Under the pieces are notes generated by a model. That model had not been told where the DNA came from. It did not search any database and saw only the letters and a list, made by a program, of their open reading frames with translations. DNA of 5,197 bases from JBOHUX01 sp050734915 (GTDB lineage Bacteria; Chloroflexota; Dormibacteria; Dormibacterales; Dormibacteraceae). This document shows positions 1 through 5,197 of the stretch, in pieces. The stretch lies in assembly GCA_050734915.1 (NCBI GenBank), contig JBOHUX010000166.1, positions 1-5,197 on the forward strand, written 5' to 3'. Position 1 is the first letter of the stretch, and each line of letters opens with the position of its first letter. The translations under genes and the position numbers were made by a program.

Positions 1-615
1 GGGGGCGCGCTCGCCCGTCTCGACGAACTGGAGGACGTCCTTCTTGGTGACCCGCCCTCCGAGGCCGGTACCCCGGATCCGGCTCAGATCCAGGCTGCGC
101 TCCTGGGCCAGCATCACGACCGCCGGGGAGTACCGATGGGCGGCCACGGTGGGGGTGGGGGCAGCCCTCCCCGGTTCGGGCGCCGGCTCCGGGGTGGCCG
201 GCGAGGGCGGGCCGGGCTTGGGCTCGGCGGCCGGGGAGGGCGCTTCTCTTTTGGGCTCGGCCGGCGCGGGCGCTTCTCCCGCGGGCTCCGCGGAGGCGGG
301 CGCCGCCTCCGGCTCGGGCCCGGCCGGCTTGGCCGGGGCGGCGTCCAGCTCCACCGTCGGCGGGGCGCCCTCGCCCTCCATCTCCACGACCGCGATCTCG
401 GCCCCCGCGGCGACCGTGTCCCCCTCCTGGGCGATGATCGCCTTGAGGACACCGGTCACCGGAGAGGGGACCTCGGCGTTGACCTTGTCGGTGTCCACCT
501 CGAGCATGGGCTCGAACTCCTCGACGCGGTCGCCCGGCTTGACCAGCCAGCGCGAGATGGTGCCCTCGTGTACCGACTCTCCCAACTGGGGCATCGTGAC
601 CCTCGTCTCTCCCAT
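1..615 (-). CDS. 2-oxo acid dehydrogenase E2 (lipoyl acyltransferase), N-terminal 205 residues, cut by the left edge
   Basis: This is the E2 core of a 2-oxo acid dehydrogenase complex. It takes the acyl group made by E1 on a swinging lipoyl arm and passes it to CoA in the cytoplasm. Residues 4-80 are a lipoyl domain with MPQLGES near the start and the lipoylated lysine as Lys44 in VDTDKVN. Residues about 84-158 are an Ala/Pro/Glu-rich flexible linker. Residues 162-198 (YSPAVVMLA to KKDVLQFV, with GTGLGGRVTKKD) are a peripheral subunit-binding domain that docks E1/E3. The reading frame runs open to base 1, so the catalytic acyltransferase domain (HHxxxDG region) lies outside. The start at 615 follows the E1 stop by 10 nt with only a weak GGGG upstream. 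Met8 (594) has a better ribosome site, but starting there would remove most of the first lipoyl-domain strand. The acyl substrate cannot be read from this part. The upstream branched-chain-type E1 suggests a BkdB-like enzyme; a pyruvate E2 is the main alternative. Confidence 0.94.
   Translation of the reverse strand, partial: MGETRVTMPQLGESVHEGTISRWLVKPGDRVEEFEPMLEVDTDKVNAEVPSPVTGVLKAIIAQEGDTVAAGAEIAVVEMEGEGAPPTVELDAAPAKPAGPEPEAAPASAEPAGEAPAPAEPKREAPSPAAEPKPGPPSPATPEPAPEPGRAAPTPTVAAHRYSPAVVMLAQERSLDLSRIRGTGLGGRVTKKDVLQFVETGERAP
196..261 (-). repeat. 11-residue tandem duplication in the E2 linker
   Basis: Two adjacent 33-base units encode AEPKREAPSPA and AEPKPGPPSPA (E2 residues 119-140). They match at 8 of 11 residues and at 25 of 33 bases when aligned by hand. 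This is a small in-frame duplication inside the Ala/Pro-rich linker. Such linkers in E2 proteins vary in length and act as flexible tethers for the lipoyl domain, so this probably only lengthens the arm. Confidence 0.6.
600..604 (-). promoter_or_regulatory. Shine-Dalgarno-like GAGGG bearing on the E2 start
   Basis: On the minus strand GAGGG lies 5 nt before an in-frame ATG at 594-592 (Met8 of the E2 as called here). It is a better ribosome site than anything before the ATG at 615, where only GGGG (621-624) is present. Translation from 594 would begin at MPQLGES and lack the residues that usually form the first beta strand of a lipoyl domain. The upstream start is therefore kept, and reinitiation after the E1 stop at 626 could serve it. 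Confidence 0.35.
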
Positions 616-625
616 CTCGACCCCG

Positions 626-2725
626 CTAGAATTCGGCCAGCGCGCGCAGGGCTTGGGTGACCTTGGCTGGGCTGGGCATGAAGAAGTCCTCCATCGGCTG
701 CGCGTAGGGCATGGCGGGCACGTCGAGGCCGCCCAGCCGCTTGACGGGTGCGTCGAGCCACTGCCAGGCCTCGTCCGCGATCAGGGCCGCCACCTCCGAG
801 CCGATCGAGACGCTGAAGTTGTCCTCATAGAGGACCAGGCACTTGCCCGTCTTCCGTGCCGAGGCGACGATGGCCTCCCGGTCGAGCGGATAGACGGTGC
901 GCAGGTCGACGATCTCCACGGCGACTCCGTCCCGCTCCAGATCGCGGGCGGCTTCGAGCGCGTAGTGGACCATGAGGCCGTAGCAGAAGACGCTCACGTC
1001 ATCGCCTTCCCGGACGGTGCGGGCGGGCCCGATCGGGATCAGGTACTCATCCACCGGCACCGGCTCCTTGAACATCCGGTAGAGGCGCTTGTGCTCGAGG
1101 AACAGGACCGGGTCGGGGTCGCGGATGGCGGCGGTGACGAGGCCCTTCGCCTGGTAGGGGGAGGACGGGATCACGATCTTGAGACCCGGCGTTGCGAAAC
1201 GCGCCTCGATGCTCTGCGAATGGTAGAGGGCGCCCCGCACGTGGCCGCCCATCGGGGCCCTGATCACCAGGGGCGCCCCCCAATCGCCGTCCGTGCGGTA
1301 GCGGAACTTGGCGATCTCGTTGCAGACCTGATTGAAGGCCATGGGGGCGAAGTCGGTGAACTGCATCTCCGCGACCGGCCGCTTGCCGGCGAGGGCGAGC
1401 CCGAGCGCCACGCCCGCGATCGATGACTCGGCGATGGGGGTGTCGATCACGCGCTCTTCGCCGAACCTCTTGTGGAGCCCGTCCGTGACCAGGAAGACAC
1501 CCCCTTTGGGGCCGACGTCCTCGCCCAGGACCATCACGCTCTCGTCGCGCTCCATCTCCGCGGCGAGTCCGGCCCGGATCGCCTGGACCATGTTCATCTC
1601 CTCGGTCCTGGCCCCCTCCGGCGCTGCCATGGCGTCGGGCACGCCGGTGCCGTAGACGTTGGTGAGCGCTCCCTCCGGCTCGGCGTCGGGCGAGGCCATC
1701 GCCTGCCGGGTGACCTCGTTGACCTCCTCTTTGACCCGCTCGAGGTACTCGGCGACCTGCTTCTGGCTGAGGATGCCCTCCTCCACCAACCGGGTCTGGA
1801 ACCGGTGCAGGCAGTCGCTGGTGGCGAGCCGCTCCAGCTCCTCCCGCGTGCGGTAGCGGCGCTGGTCGTCCTCCGACGAGTGCGCGCCCAGCCGGTCCAC
1901 GAGGCACTCGATCAGGGTCGGTCCCCCGCCCGCCCGGGCCCGCGCCACCGCCTGCTTGGCGACCTGGTAGGCCGTGACCGGATCCCGGCCGTCCAAGGTC
2001 ACACCGGGGAACCCGTATCCGGCGGCGCGCTGGGCGGCGTACGGGATCGCGTACTCCTTCCGGAAGGGGACCGAGATGGCGAAGCCATTGTTCTGGCAGA
2101 CGAAGATCTCGGGCAGCTTGTAGATGGCGGCGAAGTTGAACGCCTCGTGGGCGTCGCCCTCGGAGCCGGCGCCCTCGCCGTAACAGGTCATCACGACCCT
2201 CTCCGTGCCGTCCATCTTGAGGGCATATGCGGCCCCGGCGCCGTGGACCATCTGCGTCGAGACCGGCGATCCGCCCGAGATGATGTTGAGGCGCGTGTCC
2301 GAGAAGTGTCCCGGCGTCTGCTTGCCCCCGGACGCGGGATCGGCCGGCTTGGCGAGGACGGCGTGGAGCAGGTCGAGTGGGGTGAGGCCCATCCGGAAGC
2401 AGAGCACGACGTCGCGGTAGTAGGGCGAGATCCAGTCGTGCTTGGGCTTGAGCGGCCACGCCACGCCGACCTGGGCGGCTTCGTGGCCGGCGCAGGAGAT
2501 GATGAAGGGCGCCCGGCCCTGGCGGTTCAGGACCTGGCAGCGGTAGTCGATCTGGCGTCCGAGGAGCATGAGGTAGAACCACTCCTCGAGCGTGTTCTCG
2601 TCGATGTCGGTGTCGCGCCAGCCGATGGGCTCTTGAAAGGTCCAGTCCGGGTTGAAGGTCGCTGCGGGAAGCGGCCTGTCCCGGGGTGTCCCCTTGCGTC
2701 TCGCGCGGGTTCGCGTCTCAGCCAT
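626..2725 (-). CDS. 2-oxo acid dehydrogenase E1, fused alpha and beta subunits, branched-chain type
   Basis: This thiamine-diphosphate enzyme (699 residues) decarboxylates a 2-oxo acid and reductively acylates the E2 lipoyl group. Residues about 25-345 form the E1-alpha half. It has SPYYRD at 100-105, the cofactor motif beginning GEGAGSEGD at 183 and ending QNN at 211-213, and the loop GAHSSEDD (280-287) with the expected catalytic His282. A linker (about 355-376) leads into the E1-beta half. That half has VLGEDVG (399-405, cofactor-contacting Glu401), TPIAESSIAG (429-438) and GALYHSQS (498-505, expected catalytic His502), and ends with a transketolase C-terminal domain (about 570-699) holding VEIVDLRTVYPLD. 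GEG instead of GDG, the HSS-x-DD loop and the YHSQS and RLYR motifs resemble branched-chain E1 such as human BCKDHA/BCKDHB. Most bacteria encode the two halves separately; fused forms are known. GAGGA (2729-2733) precedes the ATG by 3 nt. Gaps to the E3 and E2 genes are 10 nt each, indicating one transcript. Pyruvate or mixed substrates remain possible. Confidence 0.95.
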   Translation of the reverse strand: MAETRTRARRKGTPRDRPLPAATFNPDWTFQEPIGWRDTDIDENTLEEWFYLMLLGRQIDYRCQVLNRQGRAPFIISCAGHEAAQVGVAWPLKPKHDWISPYYRDVVLCFRMGLTPLDLLHAVLAKPADPASGGKQTPGHFSDTRLNIISGGSPVSTQMVHGAGAAYALKMDGTERVVMTCYGEGAGSEGDAHEAFNFAAIYKLPEIFVCQNNGFAISVPFRKEYAIPYAAQRAAGYGFPGVTLDGRDPVTAYQVAKQAVARARAGGGPTLIECLVDRLGAHSSEDDQRRYRTREELERLATSDCLHRFQTRLVEEGILSQKQVAEYLERVKEEVNEVTRQAMASPDAEPEGALTNVYGTGVPDAMAAPEGARTEEMNMVQAIRAGLAAEMERDESVMVLGEDVGPKGGVFLVTDGLHKRFGEERVIDTPIAESSIAGVALGLALAGKRPVAEMQFTDFAPMAFNQVCNEIAKFRYRTDGDWGAPLVIRAPMGGHVRGALYHSQSIEARFATPGLKIVIPSSPYQAKGLVTAAIRDPDPVLFLEHKRLYRMFKEPVPVDEYLIPIGPARTVREGDDVSVFCYGLMVHYALEAARDLERDGVAVEIVDLRTVYPLDREAIVASARKTGKCLVLYEDNFSVSIGSEVAALIADEAWQWLDAPVKRLGGLDVPAMPYAQPMEDFFMPSPAKVTQALRALAEF

Positions 2726-2735
2726 GTGTCCTCGA

Positions 2736-4130
2736 TCAGATGTGGATGGCGGCGCCGTCCACGGCCAGCGCCGCCTCCCCGAGCGCCTCGCTCAGCGTCG
2801 GGTGGGGGTGGACGTTGCGGGAGATCTCCCAGGCGTCGCCCTGGAAGAGGCTGGCGAGAGCGGGCTCGGCGATCAGCTCGGTGGCCTCGACGCCGACCAC
2901 GTGGGCGCCCAGCACGCGCCCCTGGCGATCGGCGACGAGCTTGACGAATCCGCCCGGCTCGCCGTGGATGAGGGCGCGCCCGTTGGCGAGGAAGGGAAAC
3001 TTGCCGATCCGCACCTCGCCGTGCCGGTCTTTGGCCTGCGCCTCGGTGAGGCCAACCGAGGCGACCTGCGGGTGGGAGTAGGTGCAGCGGGTGACCAGGT
3101 CCTGGTTCATCGGCTCGACCCGGCGGCCGGCGATGTCCTCCACCGCGGTGATGCCCTCGTGCGAGGCGGCGTGGGCGAGCAGGTAGCCGCCCACCACGTC
3201 GCCGATGGCGTAGACCCCTCCCGCCGAGGTACGCATCCACTCGTCGACCTTCACGTTGCCCTTGGGATCGAGCTGGACGCCCGCCTCCTCGAGGCCGACG
3301 CCCGCGCTGCGAGGGGCGCGCCCGACCGCGATCAGGAGCTTGTCCGCCTTCACCTCGCCCTGGTCGAGCCTGACCGTGACGCCCTTGGCGGTGGCCTTCG
3401 CCTCTTCGAAGCGGGCCCCCGGCCGGCAGTCGATGCCCGCCTTCTGGAACTGGGACAGGACCTCCTTGGAGACCTCCTCGTCCTCCAGGGGCACCAGCCG
3501 GTCGAGCGCCTCGACGAGGGTGACGCGACTGCCCATCTGGCGGTAGAAGGTCGCGAACTCGACGCCGACGGCACCGGCGCCGACGATGCAGACCGATGCC
3601 GGCAGATCGCGGGCCAAGGTGGCGTGATCGGAGTTGATGACCCGCTCCCCGTCGAAGTCGAGCCCGGGCAGTGGACGGGGGGTGGAGCCGGTCGCCACGA
3701 TCACGTTCTCGCCGCTCAGCCGCCTGCCATCCACCTCGACGGTGTTGCGGTCGCGGAGCCGTCCGGCGCCCTTGACGACCTCGATCCCGTTCTTGCGCAT
3801 GAGACCCTGGACGCCCTTGTGGAGCCGGTCCACGACCTCGTCCCGGCGGTCCGCGATCCGCGCCATGTCCGCCCTGATCCTCTCCCCACCGGTGAGGCCG
3901 AACTCCTCGCCGCGTCCGCGCACCTTGGCGAGCAGCTGGGAGGATTCGAGGAGGGCCTTGGTCGGGATGCAGCCGACGTGGAGGCAGGCTCCGCCCAGCT
4001 TGGCCTCCTCGACGAGAGCGACTCGGAGCCCCAGCTGGGAGGCGCGGATCGCCGCCACATAGCCGCCCATGCCGCCCCCGAGGATGACGAGGTCGTGATC
4101 CCCGGCCCGGTCTTGGGATGGCTTCGGCAC
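2736..4130 (-). CDS. lpdA: dihydrolipoyl dehydrogenase (E3)
   Basis: This FAD flavoprotein (464 residues, usual length for the family) reoxidises the dihydrolipoyl arm of E2 and reduces NAD+ to NADH. Residues 13-41 are the FAD Rossmann fold with GGGMGG (18-23). The redox disulfide is Cys49/Cys54 in GGACLHVGCIPTK. The NAD-binding fold carries VGAGAVGVEFA (183-193). A second FAD motif is YAIGDVVGG (307-315). The C-terminal dimerisation domain ends with HPHPTLSE (441-448), whose His443 and Glu448 form the usual catalytic pair supplied across the dimer. All key residues are present, so it should be active. The start is GTG, 13 codons before the first FAD-domain strand; only a weak AGG lies upstream. 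It is the first gene of the operon, ahead of E1 and E2, which matches the Bacillus bkd order (lpdV first) rather than the common pdh order with E3 last. It could also serve other lipoyl complexes, including 2-oxoglutarate dehydrogenase and glycine cleavage. Confidence 0.97.
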   Translation of the reverse strand: MPKPSQDRAGDHDLVILGGGMGGYVAAIRASQLGLRVALVEEAKLGGACLHVGCIPTKALLESSQLLAKVRGRGEEFGLTGGERIRADMARIADRRDEVVDRLHKGVQGLMRKNGIEVVKGAGRLRDRNTVEVDGRRLSGENVIVATGSTPRPLPGLDFDGERVINSDHATLARDLPASVCIVGAGAVGVEFATFYRQMGSRVTLVEALDRLVPLEDEEVSKEVLSQFQKAGIDCRPGARFEEAKATAKGVTVRLDQGEVKADKLLIAVGRAPRSAGVGLEEAGVQLDPKGNVKVDEWMRTSAGGVYAIGDVVGGYLLAHAASHEGITAVEDIAGRRVEPMNQDLVTRCTYSHPQVASVGLTEAQAKDRHGEVRIGKFPFLANGRALIHGEPGGFVKLVADRQGRVLGAHVVGVEATELIAEPALASLFQGDAWEISRNVHPHPTLSEALGEAALAVDGAAIHI

Positions 4131-4236
4131 TTTGCCTAAGTGTATTCGCCGCCCCGCTGCGGCCGTCCGGGCAGGTCATGGGCACGGTGTTCCGGGCGGC
4201 CCCCCCGCACCCTCTTTGGCGTCAAACTACCGGACC
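4131..4236. promoter_or_regulatory. divergent intergenic region between the E3 operon and the membrane-protein gene
   Basis: These 106 bases lie between two divergent start codons and should hold promoters for both units. On the minus strand TACACT (4139-4144) matches four of six bases of TATAAT and lies 8 nt before the E3 GTG. If used, the transcript would be nearly leaderless. No convincing -35 box sits at the right distance; a TTGACG exists on the minus strand (4219-4224) but is not followed by a -10 at 16-18 nt. On the plus strand no clear promoter or Shine-Dalgarno is visible before 4237. The middle is very GC-rich with a run of seven C (4200-4206). No operator palindrome stands out. Confidence 0.35.
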
Positions 4237-4704
4237 ATGGCCGCCACCGCGCCGTCCATCCCCCGCAGCCGCGGCGCCGTCCGGTCGATGGCGGCCGTGG
4301 TCCTCTTCCTCCTCATCGCGCAGTTCCTCCTGGGCATGGCCATCAACCTGTTCGTGCGCATCTCACGCAGCCATCCAGGGGCGAATGCCGACTACTTCGG
4401 CGGCGCGGCTGCCAGCCTGCGCTGGGTGGGGACGAATGGGGAGATCTGGCTTCGCGTGCACGCCGCCCTCGGCGCGCTGCTGCTCCTGGCGGCGCTCGTC
4501 CTCCTGGTCCGCTCGATCATCGCCGGCGGACGCGGTCCGATCGTGACCTCGTCGCTCGGCCTCTTCGGCATCTTCTCCGCGGCGGGCAACGGTGCCAGCT
4601 TCCTGGTCTACGCGGAGGACTTCAGCTCGATGCTGATGTCGGCGGGATTCGCCCTCGCCGTCGCCGCCTACGCGGTCGCGGTCATGCGCCCGGTCTCCGA
4701 TTAG
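4237..4704 (+). CDS. small four-helix membrane protein of unknown function
   Basis: The predicted product is 155 residues with four hydrophobic segments: about 19-40 (AVVLFLLIAQFLLGMAINLF), 72-95, 101-124 and 129-150. Arginines at 10, 12, 16, 92 and 151 suggest that both ends face the cytoplasm. A polar 30-residue loop (41-71, with SRSHPGANADYFGG) would face outward. Noticeable residues are His46 in the loop, His75 at the start of helix 2 (RVHAALGALL), and the block NGASFLVYAEDFSSMLM (118-134). From memory, similar hypothetical proteins with HPG, HAxLG and NGASF/DFSSM blocks occur in Actinomycetota and Chloroflexota; this was not verified. No function is assigned; a haem- or metal-binding role for the histidines would be speculation. 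The ATG at 4237 is chosen because a TTG start at 4132 would add 35 low-complexity residues and run across the divergent promoter region. There is no clear ribosome site. It is transcribed alone, divergent from the E3 operon and convergent with citrate synthase. Confidence 0.82.
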   Translation: MAATAPSIPRSRGAVRSMAAVVLFLLIAQFLLGMAINLFVRISRSHPGANADYFGGAAASLRWVGTNGEIWLRVHAALGALLLLAALVLLVRSIIAGGRGPIVTSSLGLFGIFSAAGNGASFLVYAEDFSSMLMSAGFALAVAAYAVAVMRPVSD

Positions 4705-4774
4705 AGGCGGAGCGGCAAGAGGGCGGGACCGCCTGGCGGGGGCACCGAGCGCGGGCGCCTGACCCGTACCTGGC

Positions 4775-4788
4775 CCAGCCGAGGCTGG
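4775..4788. terminator. hairpin in the convergent gap, possible two-way terminator
   Basis: CCAGCCGAGGCTGG is a perfect 6-base inverted repeat (effectively 5 pairs with a CGAG loop). It lies between the stop of the membrane-protein gene (4704) and the stop of the citrate synthase gene (4800). An extra GG/CC pairing (4772-4773 with 4791-4792) could lengthen the stem. There is no T-run beyond two T on the plus strand and none on the minus strand, so it is not a classic intrinsic terminator. A second small stem, GGCG-GGAC-CGCC, sits at 4722-4733. Both may stop or stabilise convergent transcripts, but chance pairing is common at this GC content. Confidence 0.35.
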
Positions 4789-4799
4789 TTCCGGGGCTC

Positions 4800-5197
4800 C
4801 TAGGATGCCCTCTCCCCGCGGTCGGCGAGGGGGATCGGCTTGCGCAGGGGGGAGCCCACATACTCGGAGGCGGGACGGATCAGCCGGGGCTGCTCCAGGA
4901 GCTCCAGGACGTGGGCGCTCCAGCCCGCCGCCCGCGACACCGCGAAGGTGGGCGGGAACATGTCCTTGGCGAGCCCCACCGCATGCAGGACACCGGCCGA
5001 GTAGAACTCGACGTTGGTATAGAGCTTGCGGTCCGGCTGCCGCTCGCGGAGGAGTTTCAGGCCGACCTCCTCGGCCACCTTCGCGAGCCGGAAGAACTCC
5101 GGATCGGCCTGCTCGGTCATGTCACGCAGGATCTCGGCTCGCGGGTCGTAGGTCCGGTAGACGCGGTGGCCGAAGCCCATCAGACGCTCGTGCCGGC
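4800..5197 (-). CDS. gltA: citrate synthase family protein, C-terminal 131 residues, cut by the right edge
   Basis: The family condenses oxaloacetate with acetyl-CoA to form citrate at the entry of the TCA cycle; close relatives make 2-methylcitrate from propionyl-CoA. The fragment opens with RHERLMGFGHRVY, which contains the conserved active-site histidine of GHR (fragment residue 10). This is followed by DPRAEIL (17-23), TNVEFYSAG (60-68), an Arg-containing SRAAGWSAHVLEL (87-99), and RPASEYVG (107-114) with the substrate-binding arginine. The C-terminus is complete. The frame stays open to the right edge, so the true start and roughly the first two thirds of the protein lie beyond it. The usual catalytic aspartate of NVDFYS is glutamate here (codon at 5007-5009), which is conservative but notable. 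Citrate versus 2-methylcitrate specificity cannot be decided from this part, and the symbol is tentative. The gene is convergent with the membrane-protein gene and is not part of the E3-E1-E2 operon. Confidence 0.92.
   Translation of the reverse strand, partial: RHERLMGFGHRVYRTYDPRAEILRDMTEQADPEFFRLAKVAEEVGLKLLRERQPDRKLYTNVEFYSAGVLHAVGLAKDMFPPTFAVSRAAGWSAHVLELLEQPRLIRPASEYVGSPLRKPIPLADRGERAS

Noticed and set aside
44..1426. Long open frame on the plus strand opposite E2 and E1
   Set aside because: It lies antisense to two clearly recognised proteins, its translation is Gly/Ala/Ser/Arg-rich without a domain, and long antisense frames are expected in GC-rich DNA with strong third-position bias.
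1472..2944. Long plus-strand open frame opposite E1 and the end of E3
   Set aside because: It overlaps conserved E1 motifs on the other strand and has no recognisable family features; it is a mirror of the real reading frame.
2652..4139. Long plus-strand open frame opposite E3
   Set aside because: It covers the whole E3 gene in antisense; the FAD, disulfide and His-Glu motifs of E3 show which strand codes.
2527..4185. Minus-strand open frame of about 550 codons in another frame over E3
   Set aside because: The translation is Arg/Gly/Pro-rich low-complexity sequence, typical of an out-of-frame reading of GC-rich DNA, and it conflicts with E3.
4166..4197. Direct repeat TCCGGGC at 4166-4172 and 4191-4197 as an operator
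   Set aside because: Seven GC-rich bases repeated at 25-base spacing can easily arise by chance here; no matching promoter or regulator is seen.
4200..4206. Run of seven C in the divergent region as a phase-variation tract
   Set aside because: Seven bases is short, it is not placed in a -10/-35 spacer I can recognise, and C runs are common at this GC content.
4132..4236. TTG-initiated N-terminal extension of the membrane protein
   Set aside because: The extra 35 residues are not membrane-like or conserved-looking, there is no ribosome site, and the start would abut the divergent E3 start, leaving no room for a promoter.

Overview
The window comes from a GC-rich bacterial chromosome (roughly 70% G+C by eye, with strong G/C preference at third codon positions). 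Dense coding, short intergenic gaps and an aerobic central-carbon gene set fit a free-living high-GC bacterium. Actinomycetota, Chloroflexota/Dormibacterota-like and Rokubacteria-like lineages are all possible, and the sequence alone does not decide. There are no mobile elements, CRISPR arrays, tRNAs or rRNAs, and no gene-free stretch longer than about 105 bases.

Positions 4130 down to 1 (minus strand) hold a compact operon for a 2-oxo acid dehydrogenase complex. It is read in the order E3 (dihydrolipoyl dehydrogenase, 2736-4130), E1 (one chain with alpha and beta halves fused, 626-2725), E2 (lipoyl acyltransferase, from 615 to beyond the left edge). Both junctions have a gap of exactly 10 nt. 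E1 carries marks of the branched-chain type: GEG rather than GDG in the thiamine-diphosphate motif, an HSS-x-DD loop, and a GALYHSQS motif. The E3-E1alpha-E1beta-E2 order is that of the Bacillus bkd operon. The likely job is oxidative decarboxylation of branched-chain 2-oxo acids to acyl-CoAs plus NADH, but pyruvate or a broad substrate range cannot be excluded because the E2 catalytic domain lies outside the window.

Positions 4131-4236 form a divergent intergenic region. To its right, on the plus strand, is a gene for a small four-helix membrane protein of unknown function (4237-4704). A 95-base convergent gap with hairpin-forming sequence (4705-4799) then separates it from the C-terminal part of a citrate synthase-family gene on the minus strand (4800 to beyond 5197). 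Acetyl-CoA from branched-chain acid breakdown could feed citrate synthase, so the neighbourhood is metabolically coherent, though the citrate synthase is a separate transcription unit from the bkd-like operon.

No obviously new system is visible. The points most worth a second look are an Asp-to-Glu change at the expected catalytic aspartate of the citrate synthase, the uncharacterised membrane protein, and the fused branched-chain-type E1.
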